Shown here piece after piece: positions 1 to 7,447 of a stretch of 64,000 nt of DNA. Origin of the DNA: Thiosocius sp963759055 (GTDB taxonomy: Bacteria; Pseudomonadota; Gammaproteobacteria; Chromatiales; Chromatiaceae). Where the stretch lies: contig CAVWYD010000009.1 in assembly GCA_963759055.1 (NCBI GenBank), forward strand, positions 62,001 to 126,000, in the 5' to 3' direction. A model generated the notes under the pieces. That model saw only the letters and a list, made by a program, of their open reading frames with translations. It searched no databases and was not told where the DNA came from. Each line of letters begins with the position of its first letter. Positions within the stretch are counted from its first letter, which is position 1. Position numbers and translations under genes: made by a program.

Positions 1-929
1 ATGGTTCGTTCGCGTACCTCGGGGTCGAAGATCGACCACTGGAATTCGCGCCAGGTTTCTGTATCGAAAACGTCCCTGACGATGATGTCCCCCCTGCGGT
101 CAACCAACCATGGGAGGGCCGGGTGTGGCATCAGCTGCGGGGCGCCCGAGATCGTGGCGATAATCTCGGCGGGGATTTTTCGCAATCCCATCTCCTCTCC
201 GCGAACGTGTGAAAGCACCGGCTGCATGGTGCCGAGGTTTGGCGTGCCGACCATCAGCAGGCGTCTTATTGCCGGGGCGCCGGCATAGGAGGGTATGGCA
301 TCACCGTTATCCAGATGGTCCGAGGTGCCGAAGCGCGCGTAGTAACGCGCCAGCAGGCCGCCGTTGGAGTGTGCCAGGATGTCGACCTGCAGATCGGGTT
401 GACCGTAGTCGGCGCGAATCTGTTCGATCAGCTGGTGCAGGCCGGGCAGCGCTGAAACATTGTCCAGTCGCCAATCGTACAGGTAGACGTAGTAATTCCT
501 CTGCCTGGGTTCGACCGGTTCACCGGGCTGACGTCGTGAGTAACCGCCCGGGCCTTCGAGGGTGTCGAGTATCTGGCCGTAAAAATCACGACCGAGACCC
601 TGTCTGAATACGCCGTAGGGTCGGATGGCAGTGTCGACCGGGTCCAGGGTGGATTCATCGATGTCGACCTCGAGCCCCTTGTAGCTGCTGAACAACAGCT
701 TGGCCGAGGATCGGGGCCAGATTTCACGCCCGCTGTCCGTATCCAGCAAACGCGAGCCGAAGGCGCCGGGAATAACAATCAATGGCGGCTGATCGTCTCG
801 CCCGACCTGGTCATAAAGGTCGTCCAGTGGCGGTTCTTTGCCCCGCCTGGTTGCACAACCGCCACCGAGCGCCAGCGCAGCCAAAAGAAGGTCCCTGCGG
901 GTAAGGCCTGAGATGATCTGTCCCTCCAT
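1..929 (-). CDS. LCAT-like lipase/acyltransferase, alpha/beta hydrolase (3' end cut by window edge)
   Basis: The minus strand is open from an ATG at 929 to the left edge with no stop, giving about 309 residues. The N-terminus has a twin-arginine-like stretch (LTRRDLLLAALALGGGC) that could be a Tat signal or a degenerate lipobox. It is followed by an alpha/beta-hydrolase beginning (LIVIPGAFGSRLLD) and, near residue 185, the nucleophile motif ILAHSNGG. This matches the AHSxGG elbow of the lecithin:cholesterol acyltransferase family, which act as phospholipases or acyltransferases. A VGTPNLGT stretch is also typical of such lipases. It is probably exported. The next gene is a phospholipase D-family lipoprotein on the same strand, so the two may act together on lipids. 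Substrate and C-terminal catalytic residues lie outside what can be judged. Confidence 0.72.
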   Translation of the reverse strand, partial: MEGQIISGLTRRDLLLAALALGGGCATRRGKEPPLDDLYDQVGRDDQPPLIVIPGAFGSRLLDTDSGREIWPRSSAKLLFSSYKGLEVDIDESTLDPVDTAIRPYGVFRQGLGRDFYGQILDTLEGPGGYSRRQPGEPVEPRQRNYYVYLYDWRLDNVSALPGLHQLIEQIRADYGQPDLQVDILAHSNGGLLARYYARFGTSDHLDNGDAIPSYAGAPAIRRLLMVGTPNLGTMQPVLSHVRGEEMGLRKIPAEIIATISGAPQLMPHPALPWLVDRRGDIIVRDVFDTETWREFQWSIFDPEVRERT

Positions 930-996
930 GTGGCCCCTTGTTCAGCGGCCACCGTTTCAGGTGGATCGCTCAAGGGGTACAAACCTGTTTTTTATT

Positions 997-3051
997 TTAC
1001 AGATGATCGGCAAGCTGTTCCTTCAGATAATCGAACCAGCTGGCAGGCAGTGGTTCGGTCAGCTCGACCGCGCGTTCGAAATCGGGGTCAAAGACATGCT
1101 CAACCAGTGATTCGACGGCTGCCGGGTGCGAGGTGGCAATATTGGTCTCCTTGTTGAGGCGCAGGCTGAGCCTGTCGAAGTTGGCGGAACCCAGACAGGC
1201 CCAGCCGTCATAGATCGCGGCTTTGAGATGCGACATGCCGGGATAGATGTAAACCCGGATGCCGTTTCTCAGCATAACGTTGGCCGCCAGGACGTTGCTG
1301 CGGTTTATCAGTCCCGAGTCGTTCCGGTAGGGCATGATCACCCGCACATCCACGCCGCGCCGTCGTGCTTTCACCAGTTCGTAGAGTACGGCGTCGCTGG
1401 TCAGGTACGCGTTCTGAATCCAGACACGATTTTGGGCGCGGCGCATGGCGGCGATCTGAGACTGCAGTATCTGTGAGCGGCCGGTTTTCGTGTATACCAG
1501 GCGCAGCGGGTAGTCCTGTTCCCCCGGTTCGCGGACGGGATGATCGCTGCGTTGAAAGGTAGCCTGCAGGTCGCCGAGCAATCCGGCCTGCGCTCGCGCA
1601 TTTTCAAAGTCCCGGATCAGCACATCGATCACCGGTCCCTTGACCTCCACCATAAGGTCATGCCATTCGTAACGATACTCGCGTCCTATGTTCATGCCAC
1701 CGAGAAAGGCGGATTTGTCATCAACGATGATCGTCTTGGTATGATCACCCTGCATCCAGGGGTTGGAGAGCATACGCACACTGATGTCAGAATCTGCCCG
1801 CAGGTAGTTGGCGATGGACAGCGGACCCCGCGGCGCGTGTTCCGGCGTGTACTCGGGCTTCGCCATGCCGCCGGCAATGGTGCCGAAGCCGTCCAGCAGT
1901 ATCTGTATCGAGACCTCTTTGGAGCGCCTCTTCAGCAGGTCCGCTATCTTTACCGCGTAGTCGTCATTGTCGAAGATATACATGCGCATGCGGATGGAAC
2001 TGCGTGCTGCGTCGATCCCATGAATGAGGGCCGGAAAAAACGCCGGCCCGTCCACCAGGTAACGGATCTGACCGTGGGTACCGTCGCCAAGCAGTTCGTC
2101 CAGTTCGCGTTCCCAGGCCTCCCGGTTCATGAAGTCTGAATCGCTCAGTGGTGCCAGTGGAGAGGGAGGGATTGCCCAGGTGGGTGTTGGTTGCAGCGTG
2201 TCGAGTACCGTGGTGCTGAGGCTGGACAGAAGTCGGGCGAAGGATGACAGTGGCCGCGTGTAGACGCTTTCCGCCTGACTGCTTATGGCATGAAAGGTAG
2301 CCTGTGCGGTTCCTGCCGGGCCATACCCCAGCAACTGGTTTTCTTCCGTCCATCGCTGGATGAAATACACGCGATTTTCTTCCAGGTCCATGAACACGAA
2401 TGGGTAACCGGTGTCGGGAAAATCACCCGTGTTGAACAGCATGTAACGTCTGTCATTGTTTTGCAGCCGCAGCGAGTGCCGCACGCTCTCGGCAGCCTGC
2501 TGCAGCAGGCGGGTCAGGGTGATGGCTTTTGCGGGTTCCATCTGCGGAGGTTTCTTTTCGAGTGGGACCGCCTGCAGTTCGCCGGATTCGTCGACATAGA
2601 GGAAGATTTCTTCCTGACGCAGAACGTCCAACACCACGCCCCGGCCAGGGACCAACGCCGCGATTTCCCGCTCGAGTTGACGAATCAGTTCCCGCCAGGC
2701 CTCCACCGGCCGGATGTTCACGGCTGTGCCCGTTGTTTTTTGACCGGCAGGTTCGGCTTGAAGCGCCTGGAAACGAATGATCGGCGGTATCAAGTCGCGC
2801 AGGGATGGGTCTGTGGAGCCCGGGGCAAGCAGGTCGCCGCTAACCGGTATTTCCCGGTCGCCGTCCATGTAGCTGATATTCAGCTGGCCCCCGACGGAGA
2901 CCTCGGCCTTTGTCGCAATAATTGGACGCGCACTGCTCGATGCGAGGTACGCCAGTTGCGAAGCCGGTAACTTGTCTTTGTCATCAGGCCCGCCGGCGCA
3001 GGCGCTCAACAGGCCTATTATTAACCCGGCCACCCAATATGCCGGGTTCAT
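997..3051 (-). CDS. Phospholipase D-family lipoprotein (cardiolipin synthase-like)
   Basis: The protein has about 684 residues. A hydrophobic leader ending LLSACAGG is a good lipobox, so it is a predicted lipoprotein. Two HxKxxxxD catalytic motifs mark the PLD superfamily: HTKTIIVDD with GGMNIG near residue 440, and HLKAAIYD with GSANFD near residue 610. Between them are typical phosphatidyl-transfer sequences (RYLVDG, RMYIFDND). The first 300 residues resemble no family I recognise. ATG 3051 was chosen; a GTG at 3063 is possible, and neither has a good ribosome-binding site. The leader codons are made of a palindromic repeat found again at 58.25 kb. The likely role is phospholipid synthesis or cleavage at the periplasmic face. 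The exact reaction is not shown by sequence. Confidence 0.8.
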   Translation of the reverse strand: MNPAYWVAGLIIGLLSACAGGPDDKDKLPASQLAYLASSSARPIIATKAEVSVGGQLNISYMDGDREIPVSGDLLAPGSTDPSLRDLIPPIIRFQALQAEPAGQKTTGTAVNIRPVEAWRELIRQLEREIAALVPGRGVVLDVLRQEEIFLYVDESGELQAVPLEKKPPQMEPAKAITLTRLLQQAAESVRHSLRLQNNDRRYMLFNTGDFPDTGYPFVFMDLEENRVYFIQRWTEENQLLGYGPAGTAQATFHAISSQAESVYTRPLSSFARLLSSLSTTVLDTLQPTPTWAIPPSPLAPLSDSDFMNREAWERELDELLGDGTHGQIRYLVDGPAFFPALIHGIDAARSSIRMRMYIFDNDDYAVKIADLLKRRSKEVSIQILLDGFGTIAGGMAKPEYTPEHAPRGPLSIANYLRADSDISVRMLSNPWMQGDHTKTIIVDDKSAFLGGMNIGREYRYEWHDLMVEVKGPVIDVLIRDFENARAQAGLLGDLQATFQRSDHPVREPGEQDYPLRLVYTKTGRSQILQSQIAAMRRAQNRVWIQNAYLTSDAVLYELVKARRRGVDVRVIMPYRNDSGLINRSNVLAANVMLRNGIRVYIYPGMSHLKAAIYDGWACLGSANFDRLSLRLNKETNIATSHPAAVESLVEHVFDPDFERAVELTEPLPASWFDYLKEQLADHL
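3019..3048 (-). repeat. 30-bp palindromic repeat, copy inside the PLD signal-peptide codons
   Basis: Thirty bases on the minus strand are identical to plus-strand 58251-58280. The core is an inverted repeat with arms AACCCGGC and GCCGGGTT around a 10-base centre. Here it is translated as the leader residues NPAYWVAGLI of the PLD lipoprotein, directly after the ATG. Confidence 0.85.
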
Positions 3052-3212
3052 AGCAGGCAGCACTTAAACATCCGGCCTCCGGCACGTATCCATCCCATCG
3101 CCGGCCGTCAATTCTGATTGCGGCATCGCTTGCGAATCACCGCCTGTGATGATCCGAGATCTTTACGGCCGGATATCGGCATTGTGGACGGACATCGGTC
3201 CTGCTGCCCTGC

Positions 3213-3443
3213 TCATCCGGCAGATCCTCGATGCAGGGAACGACGATACAGTTTGAACGCCAGCAATACCCAGGGGGCGGCATGCATGACCAGGTCGAAT
3301 ATGTCGATCGGTCGGGCAAGTTCGCCGGCCGCAAGCATCCTGAGTTTCTCCAGCAGGTGCGGCTCCGGGACGAAGGGCGCCAGCCCCAGGGTGAGCGAGG
3401 CGATCACGAAAAGTATCAATGGTTGTCGATCAATCCAGTTCAA
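3213..3443 (-). CDS. Small conserved membrane protein
   Basis: The protein has 76 residues and two hydrophobic segments (about residues 9-26 and 50-66) separated by a polar stretch PEPHLLEKLRML and RPIDIFD. This pattern (N-terminal MNWIDRQPL, then PEPHL, then RPIDIFDL) belongs to a small gammaproteobacterial membrane protein that databases often mislabel as an RND transporter. No function is established. It lies alone between the PLD gene and the glycosyltransferase-like operon on the same strand. Confidence 0.6.
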   Translation of the reverse strand: MNWIDRQPLILFVIASLTLGLAPFVPEPHLLEKLRMLAAGELARPIDIFDLVMHAAPWVLLAFKLYRRSLHRGSAG

Positions 3444-3524
3444 ATCGGTTTCCTGAAAAACAGGGGTTGAGTTTCAACCTCCGCGTTGATCCTGGGTCAA
3501 GTTTACCCCGACGGAACGAGCCGA

Positions 3525-4181
3525 TCATTCGCCCGACCCGTTTGCACATTCGATCTCTGCAGTCGAGGCCAGTTGTGGGAAGCGCAGAAGGTCTTCCGGT
3601 TTATCGACGTCATACTTTATCGGAAGCTCCGTAAAACTCCATTGCAGGTATCGCAGCCGAAGGCGCGTCGCGGCCAGAACCCTGTTTGTCCCCCAGGGTA
3701 CGCGGTGGAAAAGATGCGGATCCGCCTTTCTCAATCCGATCAGGACGTATCCTCCATCCGCGGCAGGCCCCAGGACCGCATCGTTTTGCTCGAGCGCCTG
3801 AAAGGCTGCATCGAGATAGGGCGGATCGTATTCCGGGCAGTCGCTCCCGATCAGGACGGCGCTGTCTGCATTTCGCAGGGTTTCTGCAAAGGCGGCATGC
3901 ATGCGCGAGCCGAGGTCGTCGCCGGATTGTGCATGGACTGACATTCCAAGCCGGTTGGCCATATCCGCCACAAGCGGATGTGGATCCGGCTGGTCGATCC
4001 AGAGTTCGCGACCGTGTGCAAAGACCTGTGAGCAGGTCGCCAGGGTGTCCTCGAGCATGCGCCGGTACACTGCAGTCGCGGGCCCCAGCCCCATCGCCGG
4101 GATCAGCCGTGTCTTTACGCGGCCCGGTATGGGGTTGCGGGCAAAAACCAGAAGATGGCGCCTGTGCCGCGAGGGAGTCAT
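3525..4181 (-). CDS. TIGR04282/DUF2064 family glycosyltransferase-like protein
   Basis: The protein has 218 residues. The N-terminus LLVFARNPIPGRVKTRL is the signature of the TIGR04282 family, with a GT-A nucleotide-transferase fold. A further motif is IGSDCPEYDPPYL, followed by LGPAADGGYVLIG; these acidic and glycine loops would bind a nucleotide-sugar or nucleotide and metal. It is the last gene of a three-gene operon: its ATG at 4181 overlaps the stop of the upstream glycosyltransferase by four bases, which decides the start. The family commonly travels with TIGR04283 and ArsS-type radical SAM proteins. The substrate is unknown; a role in a modified sugar or organoarsenical product is inferred from neighbours. 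Confidence 0.85.
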   Translation of the reverse strand: MTPSRHRRHLLVFARNPIPGRVKTRLIPAMGLGPATAVYRRMLEDTLATCSQVFAHGRELWIDQPDPHPLVADMANRLGMSVHAQSGDDLGSRMHAAFAETLRNADSAVLIGSDCPEYDPPYLDAAFQALEQNDAVLGPAADGGYVLIGLRKADPHLFHRVPWGTNRVLAATRLRLRYLQWSFTELPIKYDVDKPEDLLRFPQLASTAEIECANGSGE

Positions 4182-4873
4182 CGGTAGCGTTTTGCCAGAT
4201 CCCGCGGTTCCGCGCCCAGTGCGTAGGCCAGGCGCAGGCGCCACATCAGGACGATGGTGCGGACGATACCTTTATGTTCCCAGCGTCGGCTCGAGGTCTG
4301 CAGCCTCGGTCGTCGGATACAGGCCGGCGCCGAGCCGCGTCGCAAGGCCTTCGACAGTGCGATGTCCTCCATCAGGGGTATTTGCGGAAAGCCCGAGACA
4401 GAGTCGAAAGTTCTGTGCTCGACGAATATCCCCTGATCGCCGGTTGCCAGCCCGGTGGCGCGCGAACGCAGGTTCATCAGGCGTTCGACGATGCGCAGCA
4501 GCCATTTCGAGCCTGACAGCGAAATGTCGAACCGGCCCCACAGCCGGCCATTGCTGCAGGCCTGCAGCAGCTGTTCGGCAGCCGCTGGAGGTACACGCGT
4601 GTCGGCGTGAAGAAACCACAGGATATCGCCCTTGGCACGCTCGGCGCCTGCATTCATCTGAGCGGCGCGACCGCGAATCGAATGCAGAATGCTGTCCACC
4701 TCCGGGCTGGCCACTTCGGCGGTCCGGTCTTCACTGCCTCCATCGACCAGGATGATTTCGTGCCCCTGCCGGCGCAGCGGGGCAAGGTCTTCCAGCAGAC
4801 CCGTGATGGTGTCCGCCTCGTTGAGTGCAGGGATGATGACGGAAATACGCAGGGTGCGGCTGATCGCACTCAT
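4178..4873 (-). CDS. TIGR04283 family glycosyltransferase (GT2-like)
   Basis: The protein has 231 residues. The N-terminal ISVIIPALNEADTI is a family 2 glycosyltransferase nucleotide-binding start. IILVDGGSEDRT supplies the first acidic loop and ILWFLHADTRVP the DxD-like metal site. The later FPQIPLMEDIALSKAL matches the catalytic region of TIGR04283. No membrane anchor is obvious. The start at 4873 overlaps the arsS stop by four bases (translational coupling); a longer start at 4933 would run far into arsS and is rejected. It probably transfers a sugar to a small molecule made with the neighbouring ArsS-like enzyme. Confidence 0.87.
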   Translation of the reverse strand: MSAISRTLRISVIIPALNEADTITGLLEDLAPLRRQGHEIILVDGGSEDRTAEVASPEVDSILHSIRGRAAQMNAGAERAKGDILWFLHADTRVPPAAAEQLLQACSNGRLWGRFDISLSGSKWLLRIVERLMNLRSRATGLATGDQGIFVEHRTFDSVSGFPQIPLMEDIALSKALRRGSAPACIRRPRLQTSSRRWEHKGIVRTIVLMWRLRLAYALGAEPRDLAKRYR

Positions 4874-5841
4874 GCGCTGCCCTGCAGGGCTCCTCCGCAA
4901 CTCGAACCCTGGCCGGCGGTACAGCCGTAGCAATGATCTGCGACCAGGATCGGGTTTTCCGCCAGGGCCAGCGAGCGCAGGTCCCGCAGGTGCGCGCGCC
5001 CTGTGCTGCCGGTCTGGATGCCCAGTCCGAGCATCTGGTTGAAATCGCAGTCATAAAGGTAGCCCTGCCAGTCGACCGAGACCATACTGCGGCACATCAC
5101 ACCCGACAGGTTTTCGTCCTGGTGGGCCTGTTTGAGCAGGTTCATGTACTCATCGAACTGGCCGAGCGAGAGCAGGGTGCTTCCAAAGCGCTGGATCGGC
5201 AGATTGGCCAGCGCCAGGAGCTGGTTGAAACGGATCCCGTAGTTGTCTGCCAGTATCCTGCGGTAATCGGCCTCCAACCCGGATTGCGGTGGCGGCAGTG
5301 ATGGGCCCTGTGGGTTATAGACAAGGTTGAGTTTCAGTCTGCCCTGTGGCGCGCCATAACCGAGGCCGTTTAGTTTCTCGAGCGCCCGGAGACTGCTCTC
5401 GAACACCCCCTTGCCACGCTGACGATTTACATTCTCCGCCAGGTAACAGGGCAGGGAGGCGACGATCTCGACCTCGTTGTCGGCGAGGAAGCAGGCCAGG
5501 CCCTCCTGTCCCGGTTCGTTCAGGATCGTCAGATTGCAGCGGTCGATAACCCGCACGCCGAGGCCACGTGCCTGCTCGACCAGCCTGCGGAATTCCGGGT
5601 TCAGCTCCGGCGCACCCCCCGTCAGATCCAGGGTGTCGAATGGCAGGGCGTGCAGATTTTCGATCACGAGATCCACGATATCCGCTGTCATCACCTCGGT
5701 GCGGTTTGGACCCGCGGCAACATGGCAGTGCAGGCATTGCTGGTTGCAGCGATAACCGAGATTGACCTGAAGTGTCTGCAGGCGGGCGCGACGGATCGCC
5801 GGAAAATCGGAAGGTCGCAGCTTGTCGAGAGTATCCAGCAT
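4870..5841 (-). CDS. arsS: ArsS-like radical SAM protein (arsenosugar biosynthesis family)
   Basis: The protein has 323 residues. The radical SAM cluster motif CNQQCLHCH occurs near residue 32, preceded by LQVNLGYR, and TGGAPELNP is the SAM-binding glycine motif. The C-terminal region has several cysteines (CDFNQML, CYGCTAGQGSSCGG) as expected for the extra Fe-S or substrate-binding domain of the ArsS family (DUF3641). Family members add the adenosyl group in arsenosugar synthesis. Whether arsenic is the substrate here is inference, since no arsM is in view. It is the first gene of an overlapping operon with two GT-A fold proteins, a common arrangement in proteobacteria. Confidence 0.85.
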   Translation of the reverse strand: MLDTLDKLRPSDFPAIRRARLQTLQVNLGYRCNQQCLHCHVAAGPNRTEVMTADIVDLVIENLHALPFDTLDLTGGAPELNPEFRRLVEQARGLGVRVIDRCNLTILNEPGQEGLACFLADNEVEIVASLPCYLAENVNRQRGKGVFESSLRALEKLNGLGYGAPQGRLKLNLVYNPQGPSLPPPQSGLEADYRRILADNYGIRFNQLLALANLPIQRFGSTLLSLGQFDEYMNLLKQAHQDENLSGVMCRSMVSVDWQGYLYDCDFNQMLGLGIQTGSTGRAHLRDLRSLALAENPILVADHCYGCTAGQGSSCGGALQGSA

Positions 5842-6171
5842 GAGAAAACCCGGTAGGAGTCAATGTCGTGTTCCGGCCCGCCACATGGCGACCCCTCTCG
5901 AATGCTACCGGATAGCGGGTGCTGGGTTCCATTCATTGCGTCTTCAATCGCCGCGTGTTTCCTGGTGTATTTCATACGGCTGCCTGGCCGCAACCGGTTT
6001 GTTTTTCCCGATTCCGGAGAATTGGCGCAGGGGCGCTGATTTCACTCAGTTTTCTGCTGCGTAGGCCGTTACAGGCTTAGCAAGGGACTGAATCTTCCAG
6101 CCGGTAGGTTGGGGACGATTCTGTTGTGGCAGTGACGAACGGATCTGACAGGGACCAGGGTAGACATTGAC
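5842..6171. other. Divergent intergenic region between arsS and a diguanylate cyclase
   Basis: About 330 bases hold no convincing gene on either strand. The region must contain the promoters of the arsS operon (minus) and of the GGDEF gene (plus). I could not assign convincing -35/-10 pairs or operator repeats. Confidence 0.5.
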
Positions 6172-7248
6172 GTGAGTGTGACAGACAGAGATATTGCATC
6201 GGCGGAAGTGGAGTCGCATTCACTGATGTTCGACGTCGACAGCGCCGAACAGGCGGCCGAGTATCTGCGCCAGGCCCTGGGTCTGCTCGGCAAGCTGAGC
6301 GTTGCTCCCGCGCCCCTTTACTACACCCTCGTGTATAACTACATCGCCGGAAAGAGTGTACGGCTAAACAAGGAATTGGATGCACTTATCGAGGAGGGGG
6401 GCGCACTCGACAAAGAAGGCGCCATAGCACTGTTTCAGCGGTTTCTCGGTGCGGGTGGCGAGAGCCTGATCGAGGATATCCGTGCAGAGTTGGTGACCAT
6501 GGTTGCCCAGGTGATCGGGGCGCTGGTGGATATTGCCGGCAAGACTTCGCTCACCAATGCCGCCATATCGGCGCAGATCGATCGCCTGGCCGATACCGGC
6601 AGGCCCAAGGAGGTTATCTCCGCTGCGACCGCGATACTGGCCGAGACACGGGAATTCGTGACCGAATCCAGGCAGTTCGAGGCGGAACTCCTGTCCTCGG
6701 TCGAGGAAATGCACAAGCTCAAGCAGGAACTGTCGAATGCAAAGCGCGAGGCGTCGCTAGACGGGCTGACCGGGCTGTACAATCGGCGTTCGTTCGACCG
6801 CAGACTGGGTGAGTTGATTGCAGCGGCGGATGGCCTGGACGACGGTTTCTGCCTGCTTTTCCTGGATATCGATCATTTCAAAAACGTCAACGACAGCTTC
6901 GGTCATATGGTCGGAGACAAGGTTCTGAGCGAGTTTGGCAGGCAGATAGGCAAGCTGACCCGGCGCAGCGACTTCCTGGCCCGATATGGTGGCGAAGAGT
7001 TCGCGATCCTTCTGCCGAGCACGCGTATCACCAACGCTTTCACCGTGGCAGAGAACATTCGCGGTACGCTGCAGCTTGTGCGCCTGCGCCGGTCCAGCTC
7101 ACGGCAGTCGCTTGGGGCGGTGACCGTCTCGCTCGGCGTTGCATGTTATCGGATGGGCGAATCTGCGGAAGATCTGATCGGGCGTTGCGACAAGGCGCTT
7201 TACCGGGCGAAAAGCCTCGGTCGAAACCGAACGGTTCTTGCTGATTGA
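6172..7248 (+). CDS. Diguanylate cyclase (C-terminal GGDEF domain)
   Basis: The protein has 358 residues. A soluble, mostly helical N-terminal half of about 190 residues ends in a coiled-coil-like stretch (ETREFVTESRQFEAELLSSV). The GGDEF domain follows from about residue 195: DGLTGLYNRRSFD, FLDIDHFKNVND, and the active-site GGEEF at about residue 275. GGEEF is a normal active variant, so c-di-GMP synthesis from two GTP is expected. A complete allosteric RxxD inhibitory site just before GGEEF was not obvious (the stretch reads RRSDFLARYGGEEF, where RRSD could serve). There is no membrane segment. The start is a GTG with a weak ribosome-binding site. It is monocistronic. Confidence 0.88.
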   Translation: MSVTDRDIASAEVESHSLMFDVDSAEQAAEYLRQALGLLGKLSVAPAPLYYTLVYNYIAGKSVRLNKELDALIEEGGALDKEGAIALFQRFLGAGGESLIEDIRAELVTMVAQVIGALVDIAGKTSLTNAAISAQIDRLADTGRPKEVISAATAILAETREFVTESRQFEAELLSSVEEMHKLKQELSNAKREASLDGLTGLYNRRSFDRRLGELIAAADGLDDGFCLLFLDIDHFKNVNDSFGHMVGDKVLSEFGRQIGKLTRRSDFLARYGGEEFAILLPSTRITNAFTVAENIRGTLQLVRLRRSSSRQSLGAVTVSLGVACYRMGESAEDLIGRCDKALYRAKSLGRNRTVLAD

Positions 7249-7447
7249 TGCCATCTGCCGGACCGTCCTCGTCCCGGTTAACACCATGTGCCCGGTATTT
7301 CGCTCCTGCCAGTCATCGAGCCATGCCCTGGCGCAACCGGCCATGGCGGCAGTTTGGTGCCTGGTCCGTCCATTCTGCAAAGTTTTGACTACCCTTTCAT
7401 CAGGAGTCGCACTGTGCAATCTCTGACTCCCGGCCATTGGGGGAAGC

